Assembly (NCBI RefSeq): GCF_005484805.1
Contig: NZ_CP039432.1
Span: 62,001-126,000, forward strand
DNA: 64,000 nucleotides
Source of the DNA: Rhodococcus sp. SGAir0479
Lineage (GTDB): Bacteria > Actinomycetota > Actinomycetes > Mycobacteriales > Mycobacteriaceae
Direction: 5' to 3'
Shown here: piece after piece, positions 8,844 through 17,306 of the stretch
Position numbering within the stretch: the stretch's first letter is position 1
How the letters are laid out: each line of letters opens with the position of its first letter
Notes under the pieces: generated by a model
What the model saw: only the letters and a program-made list of their open reading frames with translations
Database searches by the model: none
What the model was told of the DNA's origin: nothing
Made by a program: the position numbers and the translations under genes

Positions 8844-10625
8844 GTGTCGGACTCGGGGATCGAACGGGAGGCGGTCACTGAGCTGCGGGAGGTCTCGCAG
8901 CCGGCGACCCCTGCCGTCCCCGGGTTCGATCAGCGGCATCCGTTCGTCGTCTGGGCGTGGGGCCTGCTCAAGCTCGACTTCACCGGTATCGCCTTCGCGT
9001 CGTTCTTCTTCTGTTGGTCGTTGACGCCGTCGCTGCTGCCGCGTGACTGGCTCTTCCAGGGGCTGATCGGCGGCATCAACGCCGCGTTCGGGTACGCGGT
9101 CGGCACCGCGATCGGCTGGGCGGTGTACGAGTTCGTGCTCGTCCGCCGGCGATGGTGGCCGCTGCCCGAGCGGGTGATGCGGCAGATCAAGTTCGTGGTG
9201 CCGGTGGTGTCGGTGCTGGCCGCCCTCACGATGCTGCTCTACTCCGCCGGGTGGCAGCGCGAGCTGGCGGCGCTGATGAACGCCGAGGGCACCACCACCA
9301 CCGGCTACATCCGCACCCTGGGGCTGAGCCTGCTGGTCGCGGCCGCCCTCATCGCGGTGTGGCGGGTGCTGCGCGACCTCGTCCGCTGGGTCGCACGGCA
9401 ACTGAACCGGTGGCTGAAGATCCCACGGCCGGCCGCGTCGGCGGGCGGCCTGGCGATCGTCCTGGTGCTGGTGTTCATGCTGGTCGACGGTATTCTGCTG
9501 CGCGTCGGCTACGCCGCCGTCAACTCGGCGTTCAGTCTCCAGAACAACGAGACCCGACCGGGTGCGGTGCAGCCGGTGCTGCCCGAGAGGTCCGGCAGCC
9601 CGATGTCGTTGGCGCCGTGGGACACCCTCGGCTTCGAGGGCCGCAACTTCGTCTCCGGGGGAGTGGGCGCCGACGAGCTCACCGCCGCGAACGGACGCCC
9701 CGCGAAGGAACCCGTCCGGGTGTACGCCGGCCTGGAGACCGCGGACGACACGGCGGCCCGAATGGACATCGTGCTGAGCGAACTCGAGCGCACCGGTGCG
9801 TTCGAACGCAAGTCGCTCGTGATCATCCCCACCACCGGCACCGGCTGGGTCAACCCGACCGCCGCGCAGACCATCGAGCTCGTCGAGAACGGGGACAGCG
9901 CGCTCGTCGCCGCCCAGTACTCGTACCTGCCCAGCTGGATCTCGTTCATCGCCGACCGCGGCAAGGCCGCCGTCGCGGGCAACGCCTTGATCCACGCCGT
10001 GCACGACCGCTGGCTCACCAAACCTGAGGCCACGCGCCCCAAGCTCTACGTGTACGGCGAGAGCCTGGGCACCCAGGCCGGCGAGGGCGCGTTCGACGGG
10101 CTCGCCGACATCCGCGAGACCGTCGACGGTGTGCTGTGGGTGGGCCCGCCGAATGCGAATCCGTTGTGGCAGGCACTCACCCAACGCCGCGACCCCGGCA
10201 CCCCCGAGGTGCAGCCGGTGTACGCCGACGGTCTGGTGGTGCGGTTCGCCGACGACACCGACGCGATCCCCGGCGCGCCGGGGCCGTGGCTGGAACCGCG
10301 CGTGCTGTACATCCAGCACCCGTCGGACCCGGTGGTGTGGTGGTCGCCCGATCTGATCTTCCGCCGGCCGGACTGGCTGTCGGAGCCGCCGGGGTTCGAC
10401 CGGCTGCCGTCGATGAAGTGGTTCCCGTTCGTGACGTTCTGGCAGGTGAGCGCCGACCTGGCGAACGCGGCCGGAGTCCCGGACGGGCACGGCCACAACT
10501 ACGGCACCACGATCCTCGACGGGTGGGTCGCGGTCACCGGGCACGACGGCTGGACGGCCGCCGACACCGAGCGCACGCGTGCGGTCCTCGAATCGCTGCG
10601 CGGGCACGACGGACCCGAGAAGTGA
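8844..10625 (+). CDS. Membrane-anchored alpha/beta-hydrolase family protein
   Basis: 593 residues from GTG 8844, three bases after the purL stop. The N-terminal half carries about five hydrophobic segments (for example residues 35-60, 112-130, 150-170, 195-220). The C-terminal half is a cytosolic or periplasmic alpha/beta-hydrolase domain with nucleophile elbow GESLG at about residue 404, TTGTGWVNP earlier and GHGHNYG near the end. This matches the actinobacterial two-domain alpha/beta-hydrolase membrane family. Possibly a lipid esterase; no assigned substrate. Overlaps the CPBP gene by GTGA. Confidence 0.8.
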   Translation: MSDSGIEREAVTELREVSQPATPAVPGFDQRHPFVVWAWGLLKLDFTGIAFASFFFCWSLTPSLLPRDWLFQGLIGGINAAFGYAVGTAIGWAVYEFVLVRRRWWPLPERVMRQIKFVVPVVSVLAALTMLLYSAGWQRELAALMNAEGTTTTGYIRTLGLSLLVAAALIAVWRVLRDLVRWVARQLNRWLKIPRPAASAGGLAIVLVLVFMLVDGILLRVGYAAVNSAFSLQNNETRPGAVQPVLPERSGSPMSLAPWDTLGFEGRNFVSGGVGADELTAANGRPAKEPVRVYAGLETADDTAARMDIVLSELERTGAFERKSLVIIPTTGTGWVNPTAAQTIELVENGDSALVAAQYSYLPSWISFIADRGKAAVAGNALIHAVHDRWLTKPEATRPKLYVYGESLGTQAGEGAFDGLADIRETVDGVLWVGPPNANPLWQALTQRRDPGTPEVQPVYADGLVVRFADDTDAIPGAPGPWLEPRVLYIQHPSDPVVWWSPDLIFRRPDWLSEPPGFDRLPSMKWFPFVTFWQVSADLANAAGVPDGHGHNYGTTILDGWVAVTGHDGWTAADTERTRAVLESLRGHDGPEK

Positions 10626-11281
10626 CGCGCCGCGCCGCCGTGGCGGCGGTCGCCGCGGTGGCATGGAGCAACGTCGTGTTGCCGGCGCTGGGACTGTCGT
10701 CGCGGGGGCGCGCCGCTGCGGGCACGGCCGTCGCGCTCGGCGCCACCGGGGTCGCCTCGGCCGCCGGAGTGAGCAGGCGCGAACTCGGACTGGTCGACTT
10801 CCGGTCGGGGCTGCGGTGGGGGAGCACTGCCGCGGCCGTACCCGTCGTCGGCTACGCGGTCGTGGCGGCGACACCGGGGCTGCGGTCGCGGCTGGCGGTA
10901 CCGGCCGAGCCGCGCAGCGACTTCGCCGAGTGGGTGGCGGTGCACATCCCGTTCGGCACCGTTCTGGCGGAGGAGCTGCTGCTGCGCGGCGTGCTCACCG
11001 CTCTGACCGCGCGCGCGTGGCGGCCTGCGCCCGCGGCCGCGGTCCGCGCACTGGTCTTCGGTCTGTGGCACGTCCATCCCGCCCGCGAGGCGCGGGATTC
11101 GGTGCCGGCCACGGTCGCGTTCACGGCCGCGTCGTCGCTCGTGTTCGACTGGCTGCGGGTGCGCAGCGGAAGCGTGTCGGCGCCCGCGGTGCTGCACCTG
11201 GCGGTCAATGCCGGCGGCGCGCTGCTGGTGCGCCGGATCCAGGCGATCACCGGCCCGGGCGCGCCGTCGCCGCACGGGTGA
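10622..11281 (+). CDS. CPBP/CAAX-type intramembrane metalloprotease
   Basis: 219 residues with several membrane segments. The Abi/CPBP motifs are all visible: AEELLLRG (EExxxR), FGLWHVH (FxxxH) and HLAVNAGG (HxxxN). These form an intramembrane glutamyl/metal protease site of the Rce1 family. GTG 10622 overlaps the upstream hydrolase stop, so the two are co-translated. In mycobacteria a small membrane gene occupies the equivalent place after purL. Function may be membrane-protein processing; the target is unknown. Confidence 0.85.
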   Translation: MTRRAAVAAVAAVAWSNVVLPALGLSSRGRAAAGTAVALGATGVASAAGVSRRELGLVDFRSGLRWGSTAAAVPVVGYAVVAATPGLRSRLAVPAEPRSDFAEWVAVHIPFGTVLAEELLLRGVLTALTARAWRPAPAAAVRALVFGLWHVHPAREARDSVPATVAFTAASSLVFDWLRVRSGSVSAPAVLHLAVNAGGALLVRRIQAITGPGAPSPHG

Positions 11282-11288
11282 CCGGGCG

Positions 11289-11735
11289 CTAGGGCAGCTG
11301 CGCCATTCCGTAGACGTGGGCGGCCGGGACCCGCAGGACGACGCGCTGCTCGTCGACCATCGCGCGGCGGAAGTCCTCCCAGTCCTCGTGCTCGCGTCCG
11401 GTGGCGGCGCGGTAGACCGCGACGAGCTCGTCGACGGTCGCGTCGTGCGGGTCCGCGGCGACGGGGGACAGTTCCGCCTCGCCCTCGAGTACCGCATAAC
11501 TCCAGAAGTCCGGGGCGCTCACGTGCAACGACACCCGCGGGTCGCGCCCCGCGTTGCGGGTCTTCGCGCGTCCGGCGGTCACGGACAGCCGAGCGGTGCG
11601 CGTGTCCGGGTCCCACGCGTACACCACGTTCGACAGCTGCGGCCGGCCGTCGCGTTTGAGCGTCGCCAGCACCGCCTTGTTCTGGGCGGCAACGATTTCG
11701 AGAAGGGCGCGGTCGGCGTCGGCATCGGTGGCCAT
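11289..11735 (-). CDS. PPOX-class F420-dependent oxidoreductase
   Basis: 148 residues of the split beta-barrel flavin/F420-binding fold: KAVLATLKRDGRPQLSNVVY at residues 18-37, then SVTAGRAKTRNAGRDPRVSLHV, the usual F420 phosphate-binding region. Typical length for the family is about 140-150. ATG 11735 is preferred. An in-frame ATG at 11795 would add 20 residues and overlap the start of the divergent gene, leaving no promoter room. Mycolate bacteria make F420, which fits. Confidence 0.82.
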   Translation of the reverse strand: MATDADADRALLEIVAAQNKAVLATLKRDGRPQLSNVVYAWDPDTRTARLSVTAGRAKTRNAGRDPRVSLHVSAPDFWSYAVLEGEAELSPVAADPHDATVDELVAVYRAATGREHEDWEDFRRAMVDEQRVVLRVPAAHVYGMAQLP

Positions 11736-11793
11736 GGCAGCTGCAACGGCGTCGTTCGCGATCTTGTTCCCGGGATCAGTAGATTCACCCTCC

Positions 11794-12180
11794 ATGCCAG
11801 CCCGTCGCGCCGTCGATCCCGCCGAACTCCGCAGCGCCCTCCTGGCGGTGGGGCCGTGGCTGCGGGGCGAGGACGAGGCGAAGCCGGCGCGCGCCGCCCT
11901 CGCGGCCGCGGTCCGGCTCAGCGCCCGCACACTCGAGCAGATCGCGCCCGGTTCGAGCGTGGAGGTGCGGGTGCCGCCGTTCGTGGCCGTGCAGTGCATC
12001 GAGGGCCCGCGGCACACCCGCGGCACCCCGCCGAACGTCGTCGAGACCGACGCGCGGACCTGGCTGCTCCTGGCGACCGGGCGCCTCGAATTCGATGCCG
12101 CGGTGTCCTCGGGATCGTTGACGGCGTCGGGCAGCCGAGCAGGGGAGATCGGGCACTGGCTGCCGCTGCTGCGGTTGTGA
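11794..12180 (+). CDS. Sterol-carrier-family (SCP2-like) small protein
   Basis: 128 residues, similar in length and position (just before purF) to mycobacterial Rv0807. The sequence has a helical N-terminus followed by a beta-rich region (VEVRVPPFVAVQCIEG) and a C-terminal WLLLATGRLEFDAAV helix, as in the small actinobacterial sterol-carrier family. TAGATT at 11780-11785 lies 8 nt before the ATG, suggesting a leaderless message. Lipid or hydrophobic-ligand binding is the family inference; there is no direct role in purine synthesis. Confidence 0.7.
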   Translation: MPARRAVDPAELRSALLAVGPWLRGEDEAKPARAALAAAVRLSARTLEQIAPGSSVEVRVPPFVAVQCIEGPRHTRGTPPNVVETDARTWLLLATGRLEFDAAVSSGSLTASGSRAGEIGHWLPLLRL

Positions 12181-12239
12181 CGGCCGTCGCAGCAGAGTGA
12201 TCCGGAACACCGACACTCGATCGATGTGATCACGGTAGT

Positions 12240-12245
12240 TAGAAT
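12240..12245 (+). promoter_or_regulatory. -10 hexamer of purF promoter
   Basis: TAGAAT, a close match to the actinobacterial -10 consensus, 43 nt before the purF GTG. The -35 region is not recognisable. Confidence 0.5.
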
Positions 12246-12288
12246 GGGGCACGCCCCCCGCACCGAATCCCCTTAGGGAGCGCCTGCC

Positions 12289-13869
12289 GTGACTCGTGCC
12301 GAACTGTCGGTCAACAGTCGAAACCTTCTCGCTACGACCGCACCGGACGAGGACGAGAACGAACCCCGTGAGGAGTGCGGCGTCTTCGGCGTCTGGGCTC
12401 CGGGTGAGGATGTCGCCAAGCTCACCTACTACGGGCTCTACGCCCTCCAGCACCGCGGCCAGGAGGCCGCCGGTATCGCCGTCGCCGACGGCGCGCAGGT
12501 GCTGGTCTTCAAGGACCTCGGCCTCGTCAGTCAAGTGTTCGACGAGCAGACGCTCGGGGCGATGCCCGGTCACGTCGCCGTCGGGCACTGCCGTTACTCC
12601 ACCACGGGCTCGACCACGTGGGAGAACGCGCAGCCGATCTTCCGCACCACCGCCGCCGGTTCCGGTGTCGCGTTGGGCCACAACGGCAATCTGGTCAACA
12701 CCGCCGAGCTCGCGCAGCGGGCCCGCGAGGCCGGCCTCATCAACGACAAGCGGCCCGGCGCGGCCACGTCGGATTCCGACGTGGTCGGTGCGCTGTTGGC
12801 TCACGCTGCCGCGGACAGCACGCTCGAGCAGGCCGCGATGACGCTGCTGCCGACGCTGCGCGGCGCGTTCTGCCTCACCTTCATGGACGAGCACACGCTG
12901 TACGCGGCGCGCGATCCGCACGGCATCCGTCCCCTGTGCCTGGGCCGGCTGGACCGTGGGTGGGTGGTCGCGAGCGAGACCGCCGCACTCGACATCGTCG
13001 GCGCGTCGTTCGTGCGCGAGATCGAGCCCGGTGAGCTCCTGGCGATCGACGCGGACGGCGTCCGCTCGTCGCGCTTCGCGAACCCCGAGCCCAAGGGCTG
13101 CGTCTTCGAGTACGTGTACCTGGCCCGCCCCGACAGCGTGATCGCCGGGCGATCGGTGCACTCGACGCGCGTCGACATCGGGCGTCGCCTTGCTCAGGAG
13201 CACCCGGCCGAGGGCGACCTGGTGATCCCGGTGCCGGAGTCCGGCACCCCCGCCGCGGTCGGCTACGCGCAGGGCTCGGGCATTCCGTACGGCCAGGGTC
13301 TGATGAAGAACGCCTACGTCGGCCGCACCTTCATCCAGCCGTCGCAGACCATCCGCCAGCTCGGCATCCGGCTCAAGCTCAACCCCCTCAAGGAAGTCAT
13401 CCGCGGGAAGCGTCTCGTCGTCGTCGACGACTCGATCGTGCGCGGCAACACTCAGCGCGCGCTGATCCGGATGCTGCGTGAGGCGGGCGCGCTCGAGATC
13501 CACGTGCGGATCGCGTCGCCGCCGGTCAAGTGGCCGTGCTTCTACGGCATCGACTTCGCCTCGCCCGCCGAACTCATCGCCAACGGTGCCGAGGGCAGCG
13601 GCGTGAACGACACGTTCGACGAGATGCTCGAAGGGGTGCGCCGGTCCATCGGCGCCGACTCCCTGGGGTACATCTCGATCGACGGCATGGTCGCCGCGAC
13701 CGAGCAGCCCGACACGCGCCTGTGCAAGGCGTGCTTCGACGGCACCTACCCGATCGCCCTGCCGAACGAGGGCATGGGCAAGAACGTCCTCGAGGGGATG
13801 CTCGAATCCGCGGCCGGGTTGCCGCTCACACACGACAACGACAACGCGGACGCGCTGTCCCGCCCCTAG
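12289..13869 (+). CDS. purF: Amidophosphoribosyltransferase PurF
   Basis: 526 residues from GTG 12289, preceded by AGGGAGCG. It has an N-terminal propeptide of 29 residues ending EPREE. Cleavage would expose Cys30 (CGVFGVW), the Ntn glutaminase nucleophile. The C-terminal phosphoribosyltransferase domain has the PRPP loop VVVDDSIVRGNT near residue 385. Late cysteines (KWPCF, LCKACF) fit the Fe-S ligands of the Bacillus-type enzyme. First committed step of purine synthesis. Followed by two hairpins and then purM. Confidence 0.96.
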   Translation: MTRAELSVNSRNLLATTAPDEDENEPREECGVFGVWAPGEDVAKLTYYGLYALQHRGQEAAGIAVADGAQVLVFKDLGLVSQVFDEQTLGAMPGHVAVGHCRYSTTGSTTWENAQPIFRTTAAGSGVALGHNGNLVNTAELAQRAREAGLINDKRPGAATSDSDVVGALLAHAAADSTLEQAAMTLLPTLRGAFCLTFMDEHTLYAARDPHGIRPLCLGRLDRGWVVASETAALDIVGASFVREIEPGELLAIDADGVRSSRFANPEPKGCVFEYVYLARPDSVIAGRSVHSTRVDIGRRLAQEHPAEGDLVIPVPESGTPAAVGYAQGSGIPYGQGLMKNAYVGRTFIQPSQTIRQLGIRLKLNPLKEVIRGKRLVVVDDSIVRGNTQRALIRMLREAGALEIHVRIASPPVKWPCFYGIDFASPAELIANGAEGSGVNDTFDEMLEGVRRSIGADSLGYISIDGMVAATEQPDTRLCKACFDGTYPIALPNEGMGKNVLEGMLESAAGLPLTHDNDNADALSRP

Positions 13870-13878
13870 AAACCCAGG

Positions 13879-13939
13879 ACGCTACCGGTGCGCCGCGGGC
13901 GCTCCGGTAGCGTAAGGGCGCAATCGAGGTGATTGCGCC
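13879..13939. terminator. Tandem hairpins between purF and purM
   Basis: Hairpin 1, 13879-13913: 10-bp arms ACGCTACCGG/CCGGTAGCGT, then an inner GCGCC/GGCGC stem. Hairpin 2, 13917-13939: 9-bp arms GGCGCAATC/GATTGCGCC with loop GAGGT. They lie 70-130 nt before purM. They could terminate purF or attenuate/process the purFM message. Confidence 0.6.
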
Positions 13940-14009
13940 TGTACACGTATGCCCGACGCGGCCGCGCCGACGTCGACATTCACCGAGATCAAGGCTGGAG
14001 CCAGAACCG

Positions 14010-15089
14010 ATGACCGAGGACAGTACCCGCACGCAGGGCGCTTCGTACGCCGCCGCCGGAGTGGACATCGAAGCGGGCGACCGGGCGGTCGAACTGTTCG
14101 CCCCCCTCGCGAAGAAGGCCAGCCGCCCCGAGGTCATGGGCGGGCTCGGCGGGTTCGCCGGCCTGTTCTCGCTCAAGGGTGACTACAAGGAGCCGCTGCT
14201 GGCGGCCTCCACCGACGGTGTCGGTACCAAGCTGGCCGTCGCGCAGGCGATGGACAAGCACGACACGGTCGGCCTCGATCTCGTCGCGATGGTCGTCGAC
14301 GACCTCGTCGTGTGCGGCGCCGAGCCGCTGTTCCTGCAGGACTACATCGCCGTCGGCCGCGTCGTGCCCGAGCGTGTCGCCGAGATCGTCGGGGGCATCG
14401 CGGAGGGCTGCATCCAGGCCGGCTGCGCGTTGCTGGGCGGCGAGACGGCCGAGCACCCGGGCGTCATGGCGGACGGTGACTACGACCTGTCCGCGACCGG
14501 CATCGGTGTCGTGGAGGCCGACGCGGTGCTGGGCCCCGACCGCGTCCGCCCCGGCGACGTGGTGATCGGCATGGGTGCCTCGGGTCTGCACTCCAACGGC
14601 TACTCGCTGGCCCGCAAGGTGCTCCTGGAGATCGACCGCATGTCGCTGACCGGTCACGTCGACGAGTTCGGCCGCACCCTCGGCGAGGAGCTCCTCGAGC
14701 CCACCAAGATCTACGCCAAGGACTGCCTGGCACTCGCTGCCGAGACCGACGTGCGCACCTTCTGCCACGTCACCGGTGGCGGCCTGGCCAACAACCTCGC
14801 CCGCGTGATGCCCAAGGGTCTCGTCGCCGAGCTGGACCGCGGCACGTGGAGCCCGGCGCCGGTGTTCACGATGATCGCGCAGCGTGGTCGCGTCGAGCGC
14901 GCCGAGATGGAGCAGACCTTCAACATGGGCGTCGGCATGGTCGCGATCGTCGCACCCGAGGACGTCGACCGTGCGCTGGCGGTCCTCACGGCCCGCCACA
15001 TCGACTGCTGGACGCTCGGCAGCATCAAGAAGGCGTCCGACGTGGACGCCGCCCGCGCCGTCCTGCTGGGTGACCACCCGCGCTTCTGA
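14010..15089 (+). CDS. purM: Phosphoribosylformylglycinamidine cyclo-ligase PurM (AIR synthetase)
   Basis: 359 residues from ATG 14010 (GGAG at 13996-13999). It opens with SYAAAGVDIEAGDRAVE, and contains the ATP-binding ASTDGVGTKLAVA and VVDDLVVCGAEPLFLQDY signatures, and a C-terminal VTGGGLANNLARVMP. Converts FGAM to AIR, the step after PurSQL. The longer frame to 13929 has no homology and no SD. Ends close to a long hairpin. Confidence 0.96.
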   Translation: MTEDSTRTQGASYAAAGVDIEAGDRAVELFAPLAKKASRPEVMGGLGGFAGLFSLKGDYKEPLLAASTDGVGTKLAVAQAMDKHDTVGLDLVAMVVDDLVVCGAEPLFLQDYIAVGRVVPERVAEIVGGIAEGCIQAGCALLGGETAEHPGVMADGDYDLSATGIGVVEADAVLGPDRVRPGDVVIGMGASGLHSNGYSLARKVLLEIDRMSLTGHVDEFGRTLGEELLEPTKIYAKDCLALAAETDVRTFCHVTGGGLANNLARVMPKGLVAELDRGTWSPAPVFTMIAQRGRVERAEMEQTFNMGVGMVAIVAPEDVDRALAVLTARHIDCWTLGSIKKASDVDAARAVLLGDHPRF

Positions 15090-15113
15090 CACCCCCGGCG
15101 CCCGCAGCGCCCA

Positions 15114-15170
15114 CACGCAGCGCACGTCCCCGGAACCTGGAAAGGATCCGGGGACGTGCGCTTCTGCGTG
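15114..15170. terminator. Hairpin downstream of purM
   Basis: Arms 15114-15134 and 15147-15170 pair over 7 + 14 bp, with a 3-nt bulge (15161-15163) and a 12-nt loop. No U-tract follows. Likely purM terminator or mRNA 3'-end stabiliser. Confidence 0.6.
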
Positions 15171-15257
15171 GAGTCGTGCGGAGTCGAATCAGGTCACGTC
15201 GCCGAGTCGACCGCGACGAAGTCGGCTGCCGCGGAGTCGAACCCGAATGCCACGAAT

Positions 15258-15285
15258 GAGGGGGAGCCCGTTACGGCTCCCCCTC
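15258..15285. terminator. Bidirectional terminator between purM and DUF3073 gene
   Basis: Perfect 11-bp arms GAGGGGGAGCC/GGCTCCCCCTC around a 6-nt loop, between convergent genes. AT-rich sequence (GTTATTTC) follows on the plus side. Confidence 0.7.
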
Positions 15286-15318
15286 GATCGCGTTATTTCA
15301 GACGTATCTGTTCGACGC

Positions 15319-15519
15319 TCAGCGACGCCAGTCTTCGTAGTCGTCTTCCTCCCAGCGGGAGCGACTGTCTGGGTCGGCGCGCTGATCCGCGAGGACGCCG
15401 TTTCGCGACGAGTTGCCCGAGAGCTCTCGTTGCAAGCTGTCGAAATCCGTGGACGGAGAGCTGTATTTGAGCTCCCGTGCAACCTTGGTCTGCTTTGCCT
15501 TAGCCCGGCCGCGGCCCAT
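15319..15519 (-). CDS. DUF3073 small protein
   Basis: 66 residues, starting MGRGRAKAKQTKVARELKYSS (basic) and ending in an acidic RWEEDDYEDWRR tail. This charge-split pattern is typical of the DUF3073 family, conserved next to purM across actinobacteria (Rv0810c position). The start at 15519 is set by homology and by GAGGGGGT upstream; a longer frame to 15603 is unsupported. Function unknown; the basic N-terminus hints at nucleic-acid or ribosome contact, which is speculation. Confidence 0.85.
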   Translation of the reverse strand: MGRGRAKAKQTKVARELKYSSPSTDFDSLQRELSGNSSRNGVLADQRADPDSRSRWEEDDYEDWRR

Positions 15520-15705
15520 GGCTGACCCCCTCGCGCTTTCGCGGGGCGGCCTGGGGAATTTGGCGGCCCCGCGTTGAGTGTTGAATGTTTTCCTGCCCAA
15601 CACTCTAGCGTGGAAAACTCGCTTCCGCCTCCAGGTCCCACCCTCGGCGCTGTCTGTTATGTCTCACAGCACCCGTGAACTGGTCGGATGCCCGTTTTCT
15701 GCAGG

Positions 15706-16659
15706 CTAGAACACACCGGGAACGGCGCGTACGGTGCCCACCCGGGCCCCGCCGCCGAGTACCGGCTGCGACGCCAACTCGGCGTGGTCCTCCGACCAGC
15801 TCACCCCGAGCCGGTGCAGGACCGCAGCGGCCAGCGGCAGCCGTGCCCGTTCGTGGCCGTCGTCGATCTTGAACGCGAACGCGGTGCCGTCGGGGAGCGC
15901 GCCGGCGTGGACGCCGTCGGCGCCGGCCTTGCACAGCAGTCCCGGCACGGCCGGCATCAGCCGTGCGTCGTCGCGCCCGGAACCGGAGATCACGTACGGG
16001 TGCGCCCGGATCGCGTCGGCGACGGCCCGTTCGGGGCTCCCGGGGGCGGCGGTGACGAGCCGGGAGAAACCGCGGGCGAGGTTGGTGAGCGAGACCGGGA
16101 TGATCGGCAGCCCGCACCCGTCGATGCCGAGTTCGGTCTCGGGTTCACCGCTGATCTCGGTGACCGTGTCGACCACCGCCCGCTGCAGCGGGTGAGTGGG
16201 GTCGAGGTACGAGTCCGGCTTCCAGTCGTTGGCGGCGCACGCGGCCAGCATCGCGGCGTGCTTGCCCGAGCAGTTCATGTACACGGTCCGCGGCGGGGCG
16301 CCCGCGGCGACGACCGCGGCCCGTGCATGCTCGTTCGCGGGCAGGTCCGGCGGGCACTGCAACCGGGTCTCGTCGAATCCGGATCGGGCGAGCAGTCGCT
16401 CGACGAGCGCGACATGCGCGGGTTCGCCCTCGTGCGAGGCCGACGCGATGGCCAGCTCCTCGGCGGACTCGGGCACGAAGCCGCTGCGCAGGAGGGCCAC
16501 CGCCTGCATCGGCTTGTTGGTCGAGCGGGGGTAGATGGGGGTGTGGACCTCGCCGAGCTCGACCGCCGTCGTCCCGTCCGGGGCCAGCACGACCAGGGAG
16601 CCGCGGTGCACGCACTCCCGGAACCCGGATCGGACGACCTCCACCAGTTCGACGCTCAC
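15706..16659 (-). CDS. Asparaginase family protein (L-asparaginase II type)
   Basis: 317 residues of the thermolabile, Rhizobium-type L-asparaginase II family. Landmarks are PIYPRSTNKPMQAVALLRSG near residue 40, ASASHEGEPAHV near 70, YMNCSGKHAAMLAAC near 130, and IDGCGLPIIPVSL near 180. The two Lys and Ser residues seen there match the family active site. Hydrolyses L-asparagine to aspartate and ammonia. Its GTG (16659) overlaps the MOSC stop, so it is the last gene of the ygfZ-MOSC-asparaginase operon. Confidence 0.88.
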   Translation of the reverse strand: MSVELVEVVRSGFRECVHRGSLVVLAPDGTTAVELGEVHTPIYPRSTNKPMQAVALLRSGFVPESAEELAIASASHEGEPAHVALVERLLARSGFDETRLQCPPDLPANEHARAAVVAAGAPPRTVYMNCSGKHAAMLAACAANDWKPDSYLDPTHPLQRAVVDTVTEISGEPETELGIDGCGLPIIPVSLTNLARGFSRLVTAAPGSPERAVADAIRAHPYVISGSGRDDARLMPAVPGLLCKAGADGVHAGALPDGTAFAFKIDDGHERARLPLAAAVLHRLGVSWSEDHAELASQPVLGGGARVGTVRAVPGVF

Positions 16660-17306
16660 GTCGGCACCTGCTCTTCCAGTCGGTTCAGGAACTTCCGCAC
16701 CCGGGCCTGCGCGTCGCGCGCGAGGTCGGGCTGGCCGGCCAGCAGCGCGCGCAGCCGGCCGGGGTGCGCGCCGGTGAACACGTCCCGGACGGTCACACCG
16801 TGCGCGGGGACCGTGAGGAGCTCCACCGGATCCCCGGCCTGCAGGTGTCCGGGCACGAGCACACGCAGGTACGCGCCGACGTCGGCGCGCGCGGTGAAGC
16901 GCTTGACCCACTGCGGCTCGCCGGACCAGTGCGCGAACGTCCCGCACGGCACCCGCGGTTCGGTGACCTCGAGCTCGGTGGTCCCGATCCGCCACCGGGT
17001 GCCGATCACGGCATCGGTCGTCGCCACGCCGGACACCCGGAGGTTCTCGCCGAACCAGCCGACAGGCAGTTCCCGGCCCAGCTCGTCCGCCCAGCGGCGG
17101 GCCTCCGCGGCGGAGTACGCGTAGACGGCCTTGTCGCGCCCGCCGTGGAACTTGGTGTCGCAGACGTGGTCGCCCGTGAGGCCCGCGGTCTCGACGCGGA
17201 CCGGGCCGGTGACGGGACGCTTGTCGATCGCGGTACGCGGCGCCCGCCTGCTGGGCGTGTCGCGCTCGGCGAACACGACACACACCGCCTCGACGCGGGC
17301 CGTCAC
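16656..17306 (-). CDS. MOSC domain-containing protein
   Basis: 216 residues. The MOSC fold is recognisable from the opening VCVVFAERDTPSRRAPRTAIDK, the GDHVCDTKFHGGRDKAVYAYS loop, FGENLRVSG, and the conserved cysteine in EPRVPCGTFAHW. Related to YiiM and the molybdenum-cofactor sulfurase C-terminus; may detoxify N-hydroxylated compounds. GTG 17306 overlaps the ygfZ stop and its own stop overlaps the asparaginase start, so the three are translationally coupled. Confidence 0.88.
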   Translation of the reverse strand: MTARVEAVCVVFAERDTPSRRAPRTAIDKRPVTGPVRVETAGLTGDHVCDTKFHGGRDKAVYAYSAAEARRWADELGRELPVGWFGENLRVSGVATTDAVIGTRWRIGTTELEVTEPRVPCGTFAHWSGEPQWVKRFTARADVGAYLRVLVPGHLQAGDPVELLTVPAHGVTVRDVFTGAHPGRLRALLAGQPDLARDAQARVRKFLNRLEEQVPT

